Assembly: GCA_016790515.1 (NCBI GenBank)
Contig: JAEUOY010000106.1
Span: 1 to 55,294 of the forward strand
Length of the DNA: 55,294 bases
Origin: Burkholderiaceae bacterium
GTDB taxonomy: Bacteria > Pseudomonadota > Gammaproteobacteria > Burkholderiales > Burkholderiaceae_C
Direction: 5' to 3'
The notes beneath the pieces are model-generated. The model was not told where the DNA came from. It searched no databases and saw nothing but the letters and a program-made list of their open reading frames with translations. This document shows, piece after piece, positions 18,764 to 29,288 of the stretch (within the stretch, counting starts at the first letter, position 1; every line of letters starts with the position of its first letter). The position numbers and the translations under genes were made by a program.

Positions 18764-19150
18764 TCAGCTGCCTGTGGTGGCGGCCAAACGGTCGCGCACC
18801 CGCTCGGCGCTGAAGCCGAGCTGGGGCTGCCCGCGCACCAGCAGCATCGGCGTGCCGCGCTCGCCCAGGGCCTGGTAGCGCCGGGCGCAGGCGGTGTCGG
18901 TCTCGATGAAGCATTCGCTGAACGGCACCCGCTGCAGCGTCATGAACTGCCGCGCCCGGGTGCAGAACACGCAGTGGGTCGACGAGATCATCTCGATGTC
19001 GCCGGGGCGGGCCAGCCGGGCCAGTTCGCGCCCGAGCTGCTGGTTCCGATGCTCGCGCCACCACTCGCCGGCGCCGGCGACGGCCAGCAGCAGCTCGATC
19101 AGGCCGACCCAGGCTCGCGCCGGCGGGGTCCGCGACACGGGCGGGCTCAT
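18764..19150 (-). CDS. Thioredoxin/glutaredoxin-like membrane-anchored protein
   Basis: A 128-residue protein. An N-terminal hydrophobic helix (VGLIELLLAVAGAGEWW, about 15-31) may anchor it in the membrane. A glutaredoxin-like fold follows: IEMISSTHCVFCTRARQFM with a CxxC redox pair, then FIETDTACARRYQALGERGTPMLLVRGQ, where the TP motif is the cis-proline of thioredoxin-fold proteins. The fold and CxxC support a disulfide oxidoreductase; partner unknown. ATG 19150 was chosen because upstream sequence is a shadow of the RidA gene. It is 20 nt downstream of ridA and converges with the YciO-like gene 7 bp away. Confidence 0.8.
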   Translation of the reverse strand: MSPPVSRTPPARAWVGLIELLLAVAGAGEWWREHRNQQLGRELARLARPGDIEMISSTHCVFCTRARQFMTLQRVPFSECFIETDTACARRYQALGERGTPMLLVRGQPQLGFSAERVRDRLAATTGS

Positions 19151-19170
19151 CCCGCAGCCCGCGCCGGCGC

Positions 19171-19515
19171 CTACAGCGCCGCGGTGACGACGATCTCCAC
19201 CTTCCACTCCGGCCGCGCCAGCACGGCCTGCACGGTGGCGCGCGGCGGCGTGTGGTTGGGCACCACCCAGGTGTCCCACACCGCGTTCATGCCGGGAAAG
19301 TCGGCGATGTCGGCGAGGAAGATCTCGGCGCGCAGGATCTTCGACTTGTCGGTGCCGGCGCGCGCCAGCAGCGCGTCGATCGCCGCCAGCACCTCGCGGG
19401 TCTGGCCGCCGATGTCGGGCGCGCCGTCCACCGCGACCTGGCCGGCCAGATAACACACGCCGTTGTGCACCGCCATCTCGGACATGCGGGCGCCGACGTC
19501 AAAACGCTGGACCAT
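19171..19515 (-). CDS. RidA/YjgF-family protein
   Basis: A 114-residue protein of the RidA superfamily, which hydrolyses reactive enamine/imine intermediates such as 2-aminoacrylate. Conserved features are YLAGQVAVDG, TREVLAAIDALLARAGTDKSKIL, FLADIADFPGMNAVWD and the C-terminal half VVPNHTPPRATVQAVLARPEWKVEIVVTAA. The Arg in PPRATVQ matches the RidA active-site arginine, and the terminal Glu in KVEIVV is also conserved. It is in a leftward set with plsY (6 nt upstream) and the thioredoxin-like gene. The short gaps suggest an operon, but no functional link is evident. Confidence 0.9.
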   Translation of the reverse strand: MVQRFDVGARMSEMAVHNGVCYLAGQVAVDGAPDIGGQTREVLAAIDALLARAGTDKSKILRAEIFLADIADFPGMNAVWDTWVVPNHTPPRATVQAVLARPEWKVEIVVTAAL

Positions 19516-19521
19516 GGTGTT

Positions 19522-20229
19522 TCAGTTTCCCTTGGATCGATGGCTGTGCGAATCCGGCGCCACGTCCTCGTGCAGGCGACGCACGCGGTGGCGGCGGCGC
19601 CGCCTGGGGTTGGATTCATCGGGCTTGTCGCCGATGCGCGATTCCTTGCCGGTCAGCAGCTTGACGATGTTGCGCCAGTGGCGCCAGACCATCAGCAGGC
19701 TCATCACCGCGACCGCCAGCGCCACCATCGGCCGGTCGTAGAACATCAGCATCGCGAACGGCGCCATCGCGGCGGCGGCCAGCGAGGCCAGCGACGAGTA
19801 GCGAAAGGCCGCGGCCACGACGATCCAGGTCAGCAGCACGCCCAGCCCCAGCAGCGGCTCGAAGGCCAGCAGCACGCCCGCCGCGGTGGCCACGCCCTTG
19901 CCGCCCTGGAAGCGGAAGAACACCGGGAACAGGTGGCCCAGGAAGGCCGCGACGCCGACGAAGGCGATGGTGGTGTCCTCGAAGCCGAGCTCGAACGAGA
20001 AGTGCTCGACCAGCGCCACCGGCACATAGCCCTTGAGCGCGTCGAGCAGCAGCGTCAGCACCGCCGCCTTCTTGCTGCCCGAGCGCAGCACGTTGGTGGC
20101 GCCGGGGTTCTTCGAGCCGTAGCTGCGCGGGTCGCTCAGCCCCATCAGCTTGCTGACGATGACGGCGAACGACAGCGAGCCGATCAGGTAGGCCAGGAGG
20201 AAGGCGGTGTAGCTGTAGACCAGGTCCAT
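19522..20229 (-). CDS. plsY: Glycerol-3-phosphate acyltransferase PlsY
   Basis: A 235-residue inner-membrane enzyme that transfers the acyl group from acyl-phosphate to glycerol-3-phosphate, the first step of phospholipid synthesis. Diagnostic motifs: GSLSFAVIVSKLMGLSDPRSYGSKNPGATNVLRSG, LLLDALKGYVPVAL, FLGHLFPVFFRFQGGKGVATAAGVLL. Around five membrane spans are visible. It is longer than usual (about 200): the last 35 residues form a very basic tail with RRRRRHRVRR and a His-rich end. The gene begins 6 nt upstream of ridA's start on the same strand and is divergent from the copper cluster. Confidence 0.95.
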   Translation of the reverse strand: MDLVYSYTAFLLAYLIGSLSFAVIVSKLMGLSDPRSYGSKNPGATNVLRSGSKKAAVLTLLLDALKGYVPVALVEHFSFELGFEDTTIAFVGVAAFLGHLFPVFFRFQGGKGVATAAGVLLAFEPLLGLGVLLTWIVVAAAFRYSSLASLAAAAMAPFAMLMFYDRPMVALAVAVMSLLMVWRHWRNIVKLLTGKESRIGDKPDESNPRRRRRHRVRRLHEDVAPDSHSHRSKGN

Positions 20230-20339
20230 GGGCGGCGCATCGGTTCAGGCGCCCAGTGTAAGCCGCAGGCCCGGTCGGGCCCGCGGCCGGGCGCCCCGGA
20301 TCGGGGGGAGGCCCGATGACCTCCTAGAATGCGCGTCCG

Positions 20340-20714
20340 ATGATGCAGCTGCGCCAGTTCCGTCGACGTCTTGCCTGGGTGATGCTCGTCACCCTGGTGA
20401 TGGCGTCGCTGGCGCCCGGGCTGTCGCGCGCGGCGTCGGCGCTGCAAGGCGACAGCGCACCCTGGTCGGTGGTCTGCACCGCAACGAGCGGGTCGGACGA
20501 GCCGCAGGCGCCGGCCGATGCGGCGCGGCACCTGCTAGCGCATTGCCCGCTGTGCGCTCTGCATGCCGATGGCCTCGGACTGCCGCCGCCATCGCCGGTG
20601 CTGGCCTTGCCGCCGGCAAGCGGCCAGGAAGTGCCGGCGCCGATGCGGGTCGCGCCGCCCTTGCTGCCGGCCTGGCCGGCGGCGCAGCCCCGCGCCCCGC
20701 CCCGGCCGGCCTGA
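20340..20714 (+). CDS. DUF2946 small exported protein, copper cluster
   Basis: A 124-residue exported protein. The signal-like helix WVMLVTLVMASLAPGLSRAAS (about 13-33) is followed by the DUF2946 signature LLAHCPLCALHADGLGLPP and a Pro/Ala tail. The HCPLCALH cluster is a plausible soft-metal site. DUF2946 genes often accompany TonB receptors, YcnI-like and PCuAC genes, as here, which points to copper acquisition or handling. The -10-like TAGAAT at 20325-20330 ends nine bases before the ATG, so the message would have almost no leader. An ATG at 20343 is an equally possible start. Confidence 0.8.
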   Translation: MMQLRQFRRRLAWVMLVTLVMASLAPGLSRAASALQGDSAPWSVVCTATSGSDEPQAPADAARHLLAHCPLCALHADGLGLPPPSPVLALPPASGQEVPAPMRVAPPLLPAWPAAQPRAPPRPA

Positions 20715-20864
20715 GACCCGCCGCCCGAACGTCCGGCTGCGCAGCGACGCGCGCAGCCAGGTCCCGAACCCGCGGCGTCACCGGTCACCGCGCCCTCGCC
20801 GGCTGCGGCGACCCGCCATCGACCCCACGCGTTGTCGCCACGACAGCGCCGAAGCCGCCGAACC

Positions 20865-23249
20865 ATGCCCCGATTCCCCTCGCGCCAGCGCGCGCTGGCG
20901 CTTGCCGCCGCGTCGCTGGGCCCGGCCCTCCAGGCCCAGACCACGCTGGCCGCCGACACCTCGCCGACCCGCGCCAGCGGCGTCGTGGTGGTCACCGGCG
21001 TCCAGCCCAGCTCGCTGCCGACCCGCATCCCGACGACGATCGAGAGCGTCACTCGCGACGAGATCGAGCGCACGATCAACGCCAGCGACAGCGAGGACGC
21101 ACTGAAGTACCTGCCCAGCCTGCTGGTGCGCAAGCGCTACATCGGCGACTACAACCACGCGGTGCTGTCCACCCGGGCCTCGGGCACCGGCAACAGCGCG
21201 CGTTCGCTGGTCTATGCCGACGGCGTGCTGCTGTCCAACCTGCTCGGCAACGGTGCCAACTTCGCGCCGCGCTGGGGCATGGTGACACCCGAGGAGATCG
21301 AGCGCGTCGACGTGCTCTACGGCCCGTTCTCGGCCGCCTATGCCGGCAACTCGGTCGGCGCGGTGGTCGACTACGTGACGCGCATGCCGCAGCGGTTCGA
21401 GGCCCATGGCAAGGTCGGCGCGAGCCGCCAGCACTACGAGCTGTACGGCCGCCGCGACAGCTTCGACGCCTGGCAGACCAGCGCCTCGCTGGGCGACCGC
21501 GCCGGCGCGATCAGCTGGTGGCTCGACGTCAGCCGGCTCGACAGCCACGGCCAGCCGCTGACCTTCGCGACCCGGCTGGCCAGCGCCGGCACGCCGCTGC
21601 GCGGCGGCGAGACCGCCGTGACCGGGGCGGTGCTCGACAAGAACCGCAGCAACCAGGACTGGTACCTGCTGGCCAGCGGCACCGAGTACAGCACGGTGCA
21701 GGACCACCTGAAGGCCAAGCTGGCCTGGGACCTGACGCCCGAGCTGCGGGCCAGCTACCTGGGCGGTCTATCGCGCAACGACTCGACGGGCGTCCCGGCC
21801 ACCTTCCTGCGCGACGGCGCCGGCCGGGCGGTCGACAACACCGATGGCGGCGGCGTCGCGCAGCCGGTGGCGATCGCCGGCCGGCGCTACACGCTGGCCG
21901 CCGCCGACTTCCCGCGCAGCGACGAATCGCTGGCCCACCAGATGCACGCGCTGAACCTGAAGTCGCGCCGCCGCGGCGTCTTCGACTGGGAGCTGTCGGC
22001 CAGCCTGTACGACTACGGCCGCGACCTGCTGCGCGCCTATGCGCCGTCGACCGCGGCGCAGCCCCAGGCCGGCCGCATCACCGACATGGCCGGCACCGGC
22101 TGGCAGACGCTGGCGGCCAAGGGCGTCTGGCGGCCGGCCGGCGGCTCCGATGAGCATGTCGTCGACGCCGGCATCGGCCAGGACAGCTACCGGCTGCGCA
22201 GCCGGGTCGACAGCACTGGCGACTGGCTGCAGGGCGCGGCGACGGCGTTCAGCTCGCGCTTCGAGGGCCAGACCCGGCTGCAGAGCCTGTTCGCCCAGGA
22301 CGCCTGGCGCCTGAGCCCCGACTGGACCGCGGTGCTGGGCCTGCGCGCCGAGCACTGGACCGCCTGGGGCGGCCTGACCGAAAGCGCCTACGGCGGCAGC
22401 GCCGACCGCGGCCACTGCAGCGCGGCCAGCCAGCGCTGCACGCTGGCACACCCCGAGCGCAGCCAGACCGACTGGTCGCCGAAGGCCGCGCTGTCGTTCC
22501 AGCTCGACGACGAAAGGGTGCTGAAGGCCAGCACCGGCCGCGCGCTGCGCTACCCCACCGTCAGCGAGCTGTACCAGGGCGGCATCAACGCCCAGGGCCA
22601 GGCGATCAACAACAACCCCGACCTGCGGCCGGAGACCTCCTGGACCAGCGAGCTCAGCGCCGAATGGACACCGCCCCGGGCCAGCGTCCGCGCGACGCTG
22701 TTTCACGAGGACACCCGCGATGCGCTGTACGCGCAGCTGAACACCGCGACCAACGCCAACACGGTGCAGAACGTCGACCGCATCCGCACCACCGGGCTCG
22801 AGCTGGCCGCCTCGTCGTCCGGCGGCTGGACCGACGCGCTGCTCGGCGGCCTGAGCCTGCAGGGCAGCCTGACCTACGCCAACTCGAAGATCGTCGCCAA
22901 CGCGGGCCATGTCGCGGTGCCCGGCGACACGATCGGCAAGTGGCAGCCGCGGGTGCCGCGCTGGCGCGCCAGCGCGCTGGGCAGCTGGCAGGCGACGCCG
23001 CAGCTGTCGCTCAGCCTGGGCGCACGCTACAGCGGCGACCAGTACAGCACGCTGGACAACAGCGATCCGAACGGCTTCGCCTACCAGGGCGCCAGCAAGT
23101 ACTTCACGACCGACCTGCGCGCGCTCTGGCAGATCACCCGGCAGTGGAGCCTGGCCGCCGGCATCGACAACCTGAACGACTACCACTACTGGAACTTCCA
23201 CCCCTATCCTCAGCGCACCGCCACGGTGGAGCTGAAGTTCGACCTGTGA
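20865..23249 (+). CDS. TonB-dependent outer-membrane receptor, probably copper-related
   Basis: A 794-residue receptor. After a signal peptide (RALALAAASLGPALQAQ) the plug domain reads IPTTIESVTRDEIERTINASDSEDALKYLPSLLVRKR, RSLVYADGVLLSNLL and EEIERVDVLYGPFSAAYAGNSVGAVVDYVT, all classical TonB-receptor plug motifs. The remainder is beta-barrel, ending TATVELKFDL with the expected aromatic C-terminus. ATG 20865 was chosen; the frame extends to a TTG at 20832 but without signal-peptide character. Substrate is inferred from context: DUF2946 upstream, and YcnI-like (7 nt downstream) and PCuAC genes after it, all copper-linked families. Siderophore uptake cannot be excluded from sequence alone. 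Confidence 0.9.
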   Translation: MPRFPSRQRALALAAASLGPALQAQTTLAADTSPTRASGVVVVTGVQPSSLPTRIPTTIESVTRDEIERTINASDSEDALKYLPSLLVRKRYIGDYNHAVLSTRASGTGNSARSLVYADGVLLSNLLGNGANFAPRWGMVTPEEIERVDVLYGPFSAAYAGNSVGAVVDYVTRMPQRFEAHGKVGASRQHYELYGRRDSFDAWQTSASLGDRAGAISWWLDVSRLDSHGQPLTFATRLASAGTPLRGGETAVTGAVLDKNRSNQDWYLLASGTEYSTVQDHLKAKLAWDLTPELRASYLGGLSRNDSTGVPATFLRDGAGRAVDNTDGGGVAQPVAIAGRRYTLAAADFPRSDESLAHQMHALNLKSRRRGVFDWELSASLYDYGRDLLRAYAPSTAAQPQAGRITDMAGTGWQTLAAKGVWRPAGGSDEHVVDAGIGQDSYRLRSRVDSTGDWLQGAATAFSSRFEGQTRLQSLFAQDAWRLSPDWTAVLGLRAEHWTAWGGLTESAYGGSADRGHCSAASQRCTLAHPERSQTDWSPKAALSFQLDDERVLKASTGRALRYPTVSELYQGGINAQGQAINNNPDLRPETSWTSELSAEWTPPRASVRATLFHEDTRDALYAQLNTATNANTVQNVDRIRTTGLELAASSSGGWTDALLGGLSLQGSLTYANSKIVANAGHVAVPGDTIGKWQPRVPRWRASALGSWQATPQLSLSLGARYSGDQYSTLDNSDPNGFAYQGASKYFTTDLRALWQITRQWSLAAGIDNLNDYHYWNFHPYPQRTATVELKFDL

Positions 23250-23256
23250 GGACCGC

Positions 23257-23799
23257 ATGATCCCCAAGCACCACTGGCCGCTGCTGCTGGCCTGGGCCGG
23301 CCTCGCCGGCCCGGCCCCGGCGCATGTCACGCTGGAGCAGCCGAAGGCTGCCGCGGGCAGCCCCTACAAGGCCGTGCTGCGCGTCGCTCACGGCTGCGAA
23401 GGCAGCCCGACCCACACCGTCACGGTGCGCCTGCCCGAGGGCTTTCGCGGCGCCCGGCCGATGCCCAAGGCCGGCTGGACGATCGCCATCCGCAAGGCCG
23501 CGCTGGACCGGCCCTACGACAGCCACGGTCGCAGCGTCACCGAGGACGTGGTCGAGGTGAGCTGGCAGGCCGGCTCGCGCGAGGCCTGGCTCGACGACGC
23601 CTGGTACGACGAGTTCAGCGTGCGCGGCCAGTTGCCGGCACAGGCCGGGCCGCTGTGGTTCAAGGTGCAGCAGGTCTGCGAGCGCGGCCGCTGGGACTGG
23701 TCGGAAGTCCCGGCCAGCGGCACCGCCACCCAGGGGCTGAAGGCACCTGCGGTGCTGCTGGAGGTGATGCCCGACGCCGGCGCCGGACATCGACACTGA
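23257..23799 (+). CDS. YcnI-like DUF1775 copper-binding protein
   Basis: A 180-residue periplasmic protein. The signal peptide LLLAWAGLAGPAPAH would leave a mature N-terminus at or near the histidine of HVTLEQPKA; a free N-terminal His is the Cu(II)-binding residue in characterised YcnI-type DUF1775 proteins. The core contains SPYKAVLRVAHGCEGSPTHTVTVRLPEGF, a canonical DUF1775 motif, and GWTIAIRK. It lacks the C-terminal membrane helix of Bacillus YcnI and ends GAGHRH. The start is 7 nt after the TonB receptor stop, so they are coexpressed; the PCuAC gene follows 104 nt later. Confidence 0.9.
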   Translation: MIPKHHWPLLLAWAGLAGPAPAHVTLEQPKAAAGSPYKAVLRVAHGCEGSPTHTVTVRLPEGFRGARPMPKAGWTIAIRKAALDRPYDSHGRSVTEDVVEVSWQAGSREAWLDDAWYDEFSVRGQLPAQAGPLWFKVQQVCERGRWDWSEVPASGTATQGLKAPAVLLEVMPDAGAGHRH

Positions 23800-23903
23800 T
23801 CACCCTCGACGATGCGCCGCAGCCGGCGGGCGGCGACCGCATCGAATCCCCGAAGTCCCGCCTTCCTTCGTCACTTTCCTTCCTCGTTTCCAAGGACCTC
23901 GAC

Positions 23904-24368
23904 ATGAGACTCTCGCAATGGATCGTCCCCGGCGTCATCGCCTGCTGCGGCCTGCCCGCCCTGGCCCAGACCACGGTCAAGGACCCCTGGGTCCGCGGCA
24001 CCGTCGCCGAGCAGAAGGCCACCGGCGCCTTCATGCAGATCACCTCCAGCAGCGGCGGCCGGCTGGTGTCGGCGTCGTCGCCGGCGGCCGGCGTCGTCGA
24101 GATCCACGAGATGGCGATGGACGGCAACACGATGAAGATGCGCGCGATCCCCGGGCTGGACCTGCCCGCCGGCAAGGCGGTCGAGCTGAAGCCCGGCGGC
24201 TACCACGTGATGCTGATGGACCTGAGGACGCCGCTGGCCGCCGGGGCGTCGGTGGACCTGACGCTGGTCGTCGAAGGCAAGGACGGCAAGAAGGAGTCGA
24301 TCGCCCTGAAGGCGCCGGTCAGGTCGCTGGCCGCGCCGGCCGCGGCGAAGGACCCGCACAAGCACTGA
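23904..24368 (+). CDS. PCu(A)C-type periplasmic copper chaperone
   Basis: A 154-residue exported protein with signal peptide WIVPGVIACCGLPALAQ. The DUF461/PCuAC copper site HxnMx(about 21-22)HxM is visible: H in VEIHEMAMDGNTMKMRAIP and the later GGYHVMLMDL. Family members bind Cu(I) in the periplasm and deliver it to the CuA site of cytochrome oxidase. The tail is AAKDPHKH. ATG 23904 begins the signal peptide; the longer upstream frame is not coding. It closes the DUF2946-TonB-DUF1775-PCuAC cluster and is followed by a strong hairpin. Confidence 0.93.
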   Translation: MRLSQWIVPGVIACCGLPALAQTTVKDPWVRGTVAEQKATGAFMQITSSSGGRLVSASSPAAGVVEIHEMAMDGNTMKMRAIPGLDLPAGKAVELKPGGYHVMLMDLRTPLAAGASVDLTLVVEGKDGKKESIALKAPVRSLAAPAAAKDPHKH

Positions 24369-24376
24369 GCGCCGGG

Positions 24377-24404
24377 GCCGCCCCGCGCCGGCGTGCGGGG
24401 CGGC
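24377..24404. terminator. Bidirectional GC-rich hairpin between convergent genes
   Basis: A perfect 10-bp stem (GCCGCCCCGC / GCGGGGCGGC) with an 8-base loop lies between the stops of the copper chaperone (24368) and the aldehyde dehydrogenase (24418). There is no T-run, but the position between two convergent genes and the stem strength support a shared transcription stop. Confidence 0.6.
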
Positions 24405-24417
24405 GGCCGGCGGCCGG

Positions 24418-25941
<1,524 letters not shown>

Positions 25942-26032
25942 GGGTGTCTCCTGACGGATGGGAACGGGGTGGGGACGGGGTTTGCGGCTCGGCGGCGAAA
26001 CCGCAGGCCCCGCCGCCGCAGGGCGCTTGCCT

Positions 26033-26049
26033 TTGCAGCCGGCGTGCCA
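26033..26049 (-). promoter_or_regulatory. Sigma-54 (-24/-12) promoter for the aldehyde dehydrogenase
   Basis: Read on the minus strand the site is TGGCACG-CCGG-CTGCAA. It matches the consensus TGGCACG-N4-TTGC(A/T) at every position but one (C for the first T of TTGC), with GG and GC at the required spacing. Transcription would start near 26024, giving a leader of roughly 80 nt to ATG 25941. Confidence 0.8.
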
Positions 26050-26132
26050 GGCCCGATCCAGCGCGCAAACGACGCTTGCCGGTCGAAAGCTGGCCCGCTT
26101 CCTGCGCTGTCCTGCGCCATGCGGCTGCGCTG

Positions 26133-26150
26133 TTCGATCGCTGTATCGAA
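26133..26150. repeat. Inverted repeat, candidate upstream activating site
   Basis: TTCGAT and ATCGAA are perfect inverted copies separated by six bases. The site is centred about 100 bp upstream of the sigma-54 promoter, where an AcoR-like activator would bind. An overlapping CTGT-N11-ACAG pair (26141-26159) is an alternative operator. Binding is inference. Confidence 0.4.
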
Positions 26151-26259
26151 GCGGCACAGCCGGCACCGCAAATGCCGTCGAACCCCGCGAGCTCCCCCGG
26201 GAACACCCTCATGCACCGACCTGCATCAGGGGCCCGGAGGCGCCGCGCCTGGAGCGCCC

Positions 26260-28281
<2,022 letters not shown>

Positions 28282-28632
28282 TCAGCGCCGGCCGCGCCGC
28301 GGCGGCTCGGCCGCCGGGTGGCCGCCGGGCGGCGCCGAGAACAGCTTGGCCGCGCGGCCCTTGAGCTCGAGCAGTTCGCTCGGCGTGATCGAGTACTTGC
28401 GGCCGACCACGTCGACCTCGATGCGGAACTCGACTTCCTTGCTGCCGTTGCTGAGCGTGCCGCAGGTGAAGTCGTAGTCCTCGCTCTCGGCCGGGAAGCC
28501 GTCGGCCTCGAGGTCGAAGTCGATGTACTTGACGTCGCGGATCTCGCCGCTGGCCAGGTCGAGAACGCCGGTCGACTCGATCACCTCGTCGCTCAGTTCG
28601 TCGTGGATGGTGATCGGCAGTTTCAGGTCCAT
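28282..28632 (-). CDS. Conserved acidic hypothetical protein
   Basis: A 116-residue soluble protein of unknown function. It starts MDLKLPITIHDELSDEVIES and is acidic throughout the first 70 residues (YIDFDLEADGFPAESEDYDF), then becomes basic with a Pro/Gly/Arg tail. The pattern of alternating strands suggests a small beta protein. The frame continues upstream but ATG 28632 begins the compositionally normal part. Its stop codon is directly abutted to the stop of the convergent sigma-54 activator (TGA followed by TCA). No domain is recognised. Confidence 0.7.
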   Translation of the reverse strand: MDLKLPITIHDELSDEVIESTGVLDLASGEIRDVKYIDFDLEADGFPAESEDYDFTCGTLSNGSKEVEFRIEVDVVGRKYSITPSELLELKGRAAKLFSAPPGGHPAAEPPRRGRR

Positions 28633-28700
28633 CGCAGTGGTGGCGGCACGGTTCGTCAGGGGCGCGATGTTGCCACAGCGGGCCCGCGGCCGGCCCGGTT

Positions 28701-29210
28701 TCAGGCCAGCGTCGACATGAACACGCCGGTGGACTGCAACAGCAGCGCGGTCAGCAGCTGCGCGTGCACCATGTGCACGCGGCCCTGGGCGCGGCAGCCG
28801 ACCACCTCGGCGACCGCCTCGAGCGCGGGGTCGATCAGGCGCAGCCGGCTGCCCGGGACCAGCGGCCGGGCCGTGTACAGGCTCAGGCCGGTCAGCGACA
28901 GGTCGCGCCAGCGCACCGGCTGCGCCACCGAAGGCCAGCCGACATGGACCATCGCCACATGGCCCTGGTCGCGCCGCACCGCGCCGCGGCGTCCGCGCCA
29001 CTCGGGGCCCGGCGCGCCCGCGGCGGGCAAGGCGGCCAGCGGGCTCTGGCAGCGGCTGCAGCGGCTGTCGGGCCGCAGCGCGCCGGCCAGCGCCGGCTGC
29101 TGGCACAGCGGGCAGCAGCGCTCGGGCAGCGCCTGGCCGTCGACGACGAACGCGGCGCCCGCCGCGGCCGGCAGCCGGCAGGGAACAGGTCGGGGGTCGC
29201 TCAGGGACAT
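28701..29210 (-). CDS. Zinc-ribbon plus PilZ-like protein
   Basis: A 169-residue protein. Residues about 30-58 contain CCPLCQQP and CSRCQSPL, a four-cysteine zinc-ribbon pattern. The C-terminal half has RRGAVRRD followed by WRDLSLTGLSLYT, resembling the RxxxR and (D/N)xSxxG c-di-GMP-binding motifs of PilZ domains, then PGSRLRLIDPALEAVAEVVGCRAQG. So it is probably a c-di-GMP effector. It lies 68 nt upstream of the acidic protein gene and 78 nt downstream of nothing on its strand but close to the GGDEF-EAL gene (29289), which supports a signalling link. The PilZ assignment rests on the motif only. Confidence 0.65.
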   Translation of the reverse strand: MSLSDPRPVPCRLPAAAGAAFVVDGQALPERCCPLCQQPALAGALRPDSRCSRCQSPLAALPAAGAPGPEWRGRRGAVRRDQGHVAMVHVGWPSVAQPVRWRDLSLTGLSLYTARPLVPGSRLRLIDPALEAVAEVVGCRAQGRVHMVHAQLLTALLLQSTGVFMSTLA

Positions 29211-29288
29211 GTTCGCTCATCGGCCGCGATCACGGCCGGCTCGAGCCGGCGGCGCCGCAGGCGCTGCCGCCGGCCGCCGGGCCGGCGA

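Larger units (their letters stand above)
25942..26259. other. 318-bp divergent regulatory gap between aldehyde dehydrogenase and its activator
   Basis: No gene is supported here. It holds a sigma-54 promoter facing the dehydrogenase (26033-26049), and about 84-117 bp upstream of that a perfect inverted repeat, TTCGAT-N6-ATCGAA (26133-26150), overlapping a second one, CTGT-N11-ACAG (26141-26159). These are in the usual place for an upstream activating site. The promoter of the activator gene itself was not recognised. Confidence 0.55.
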
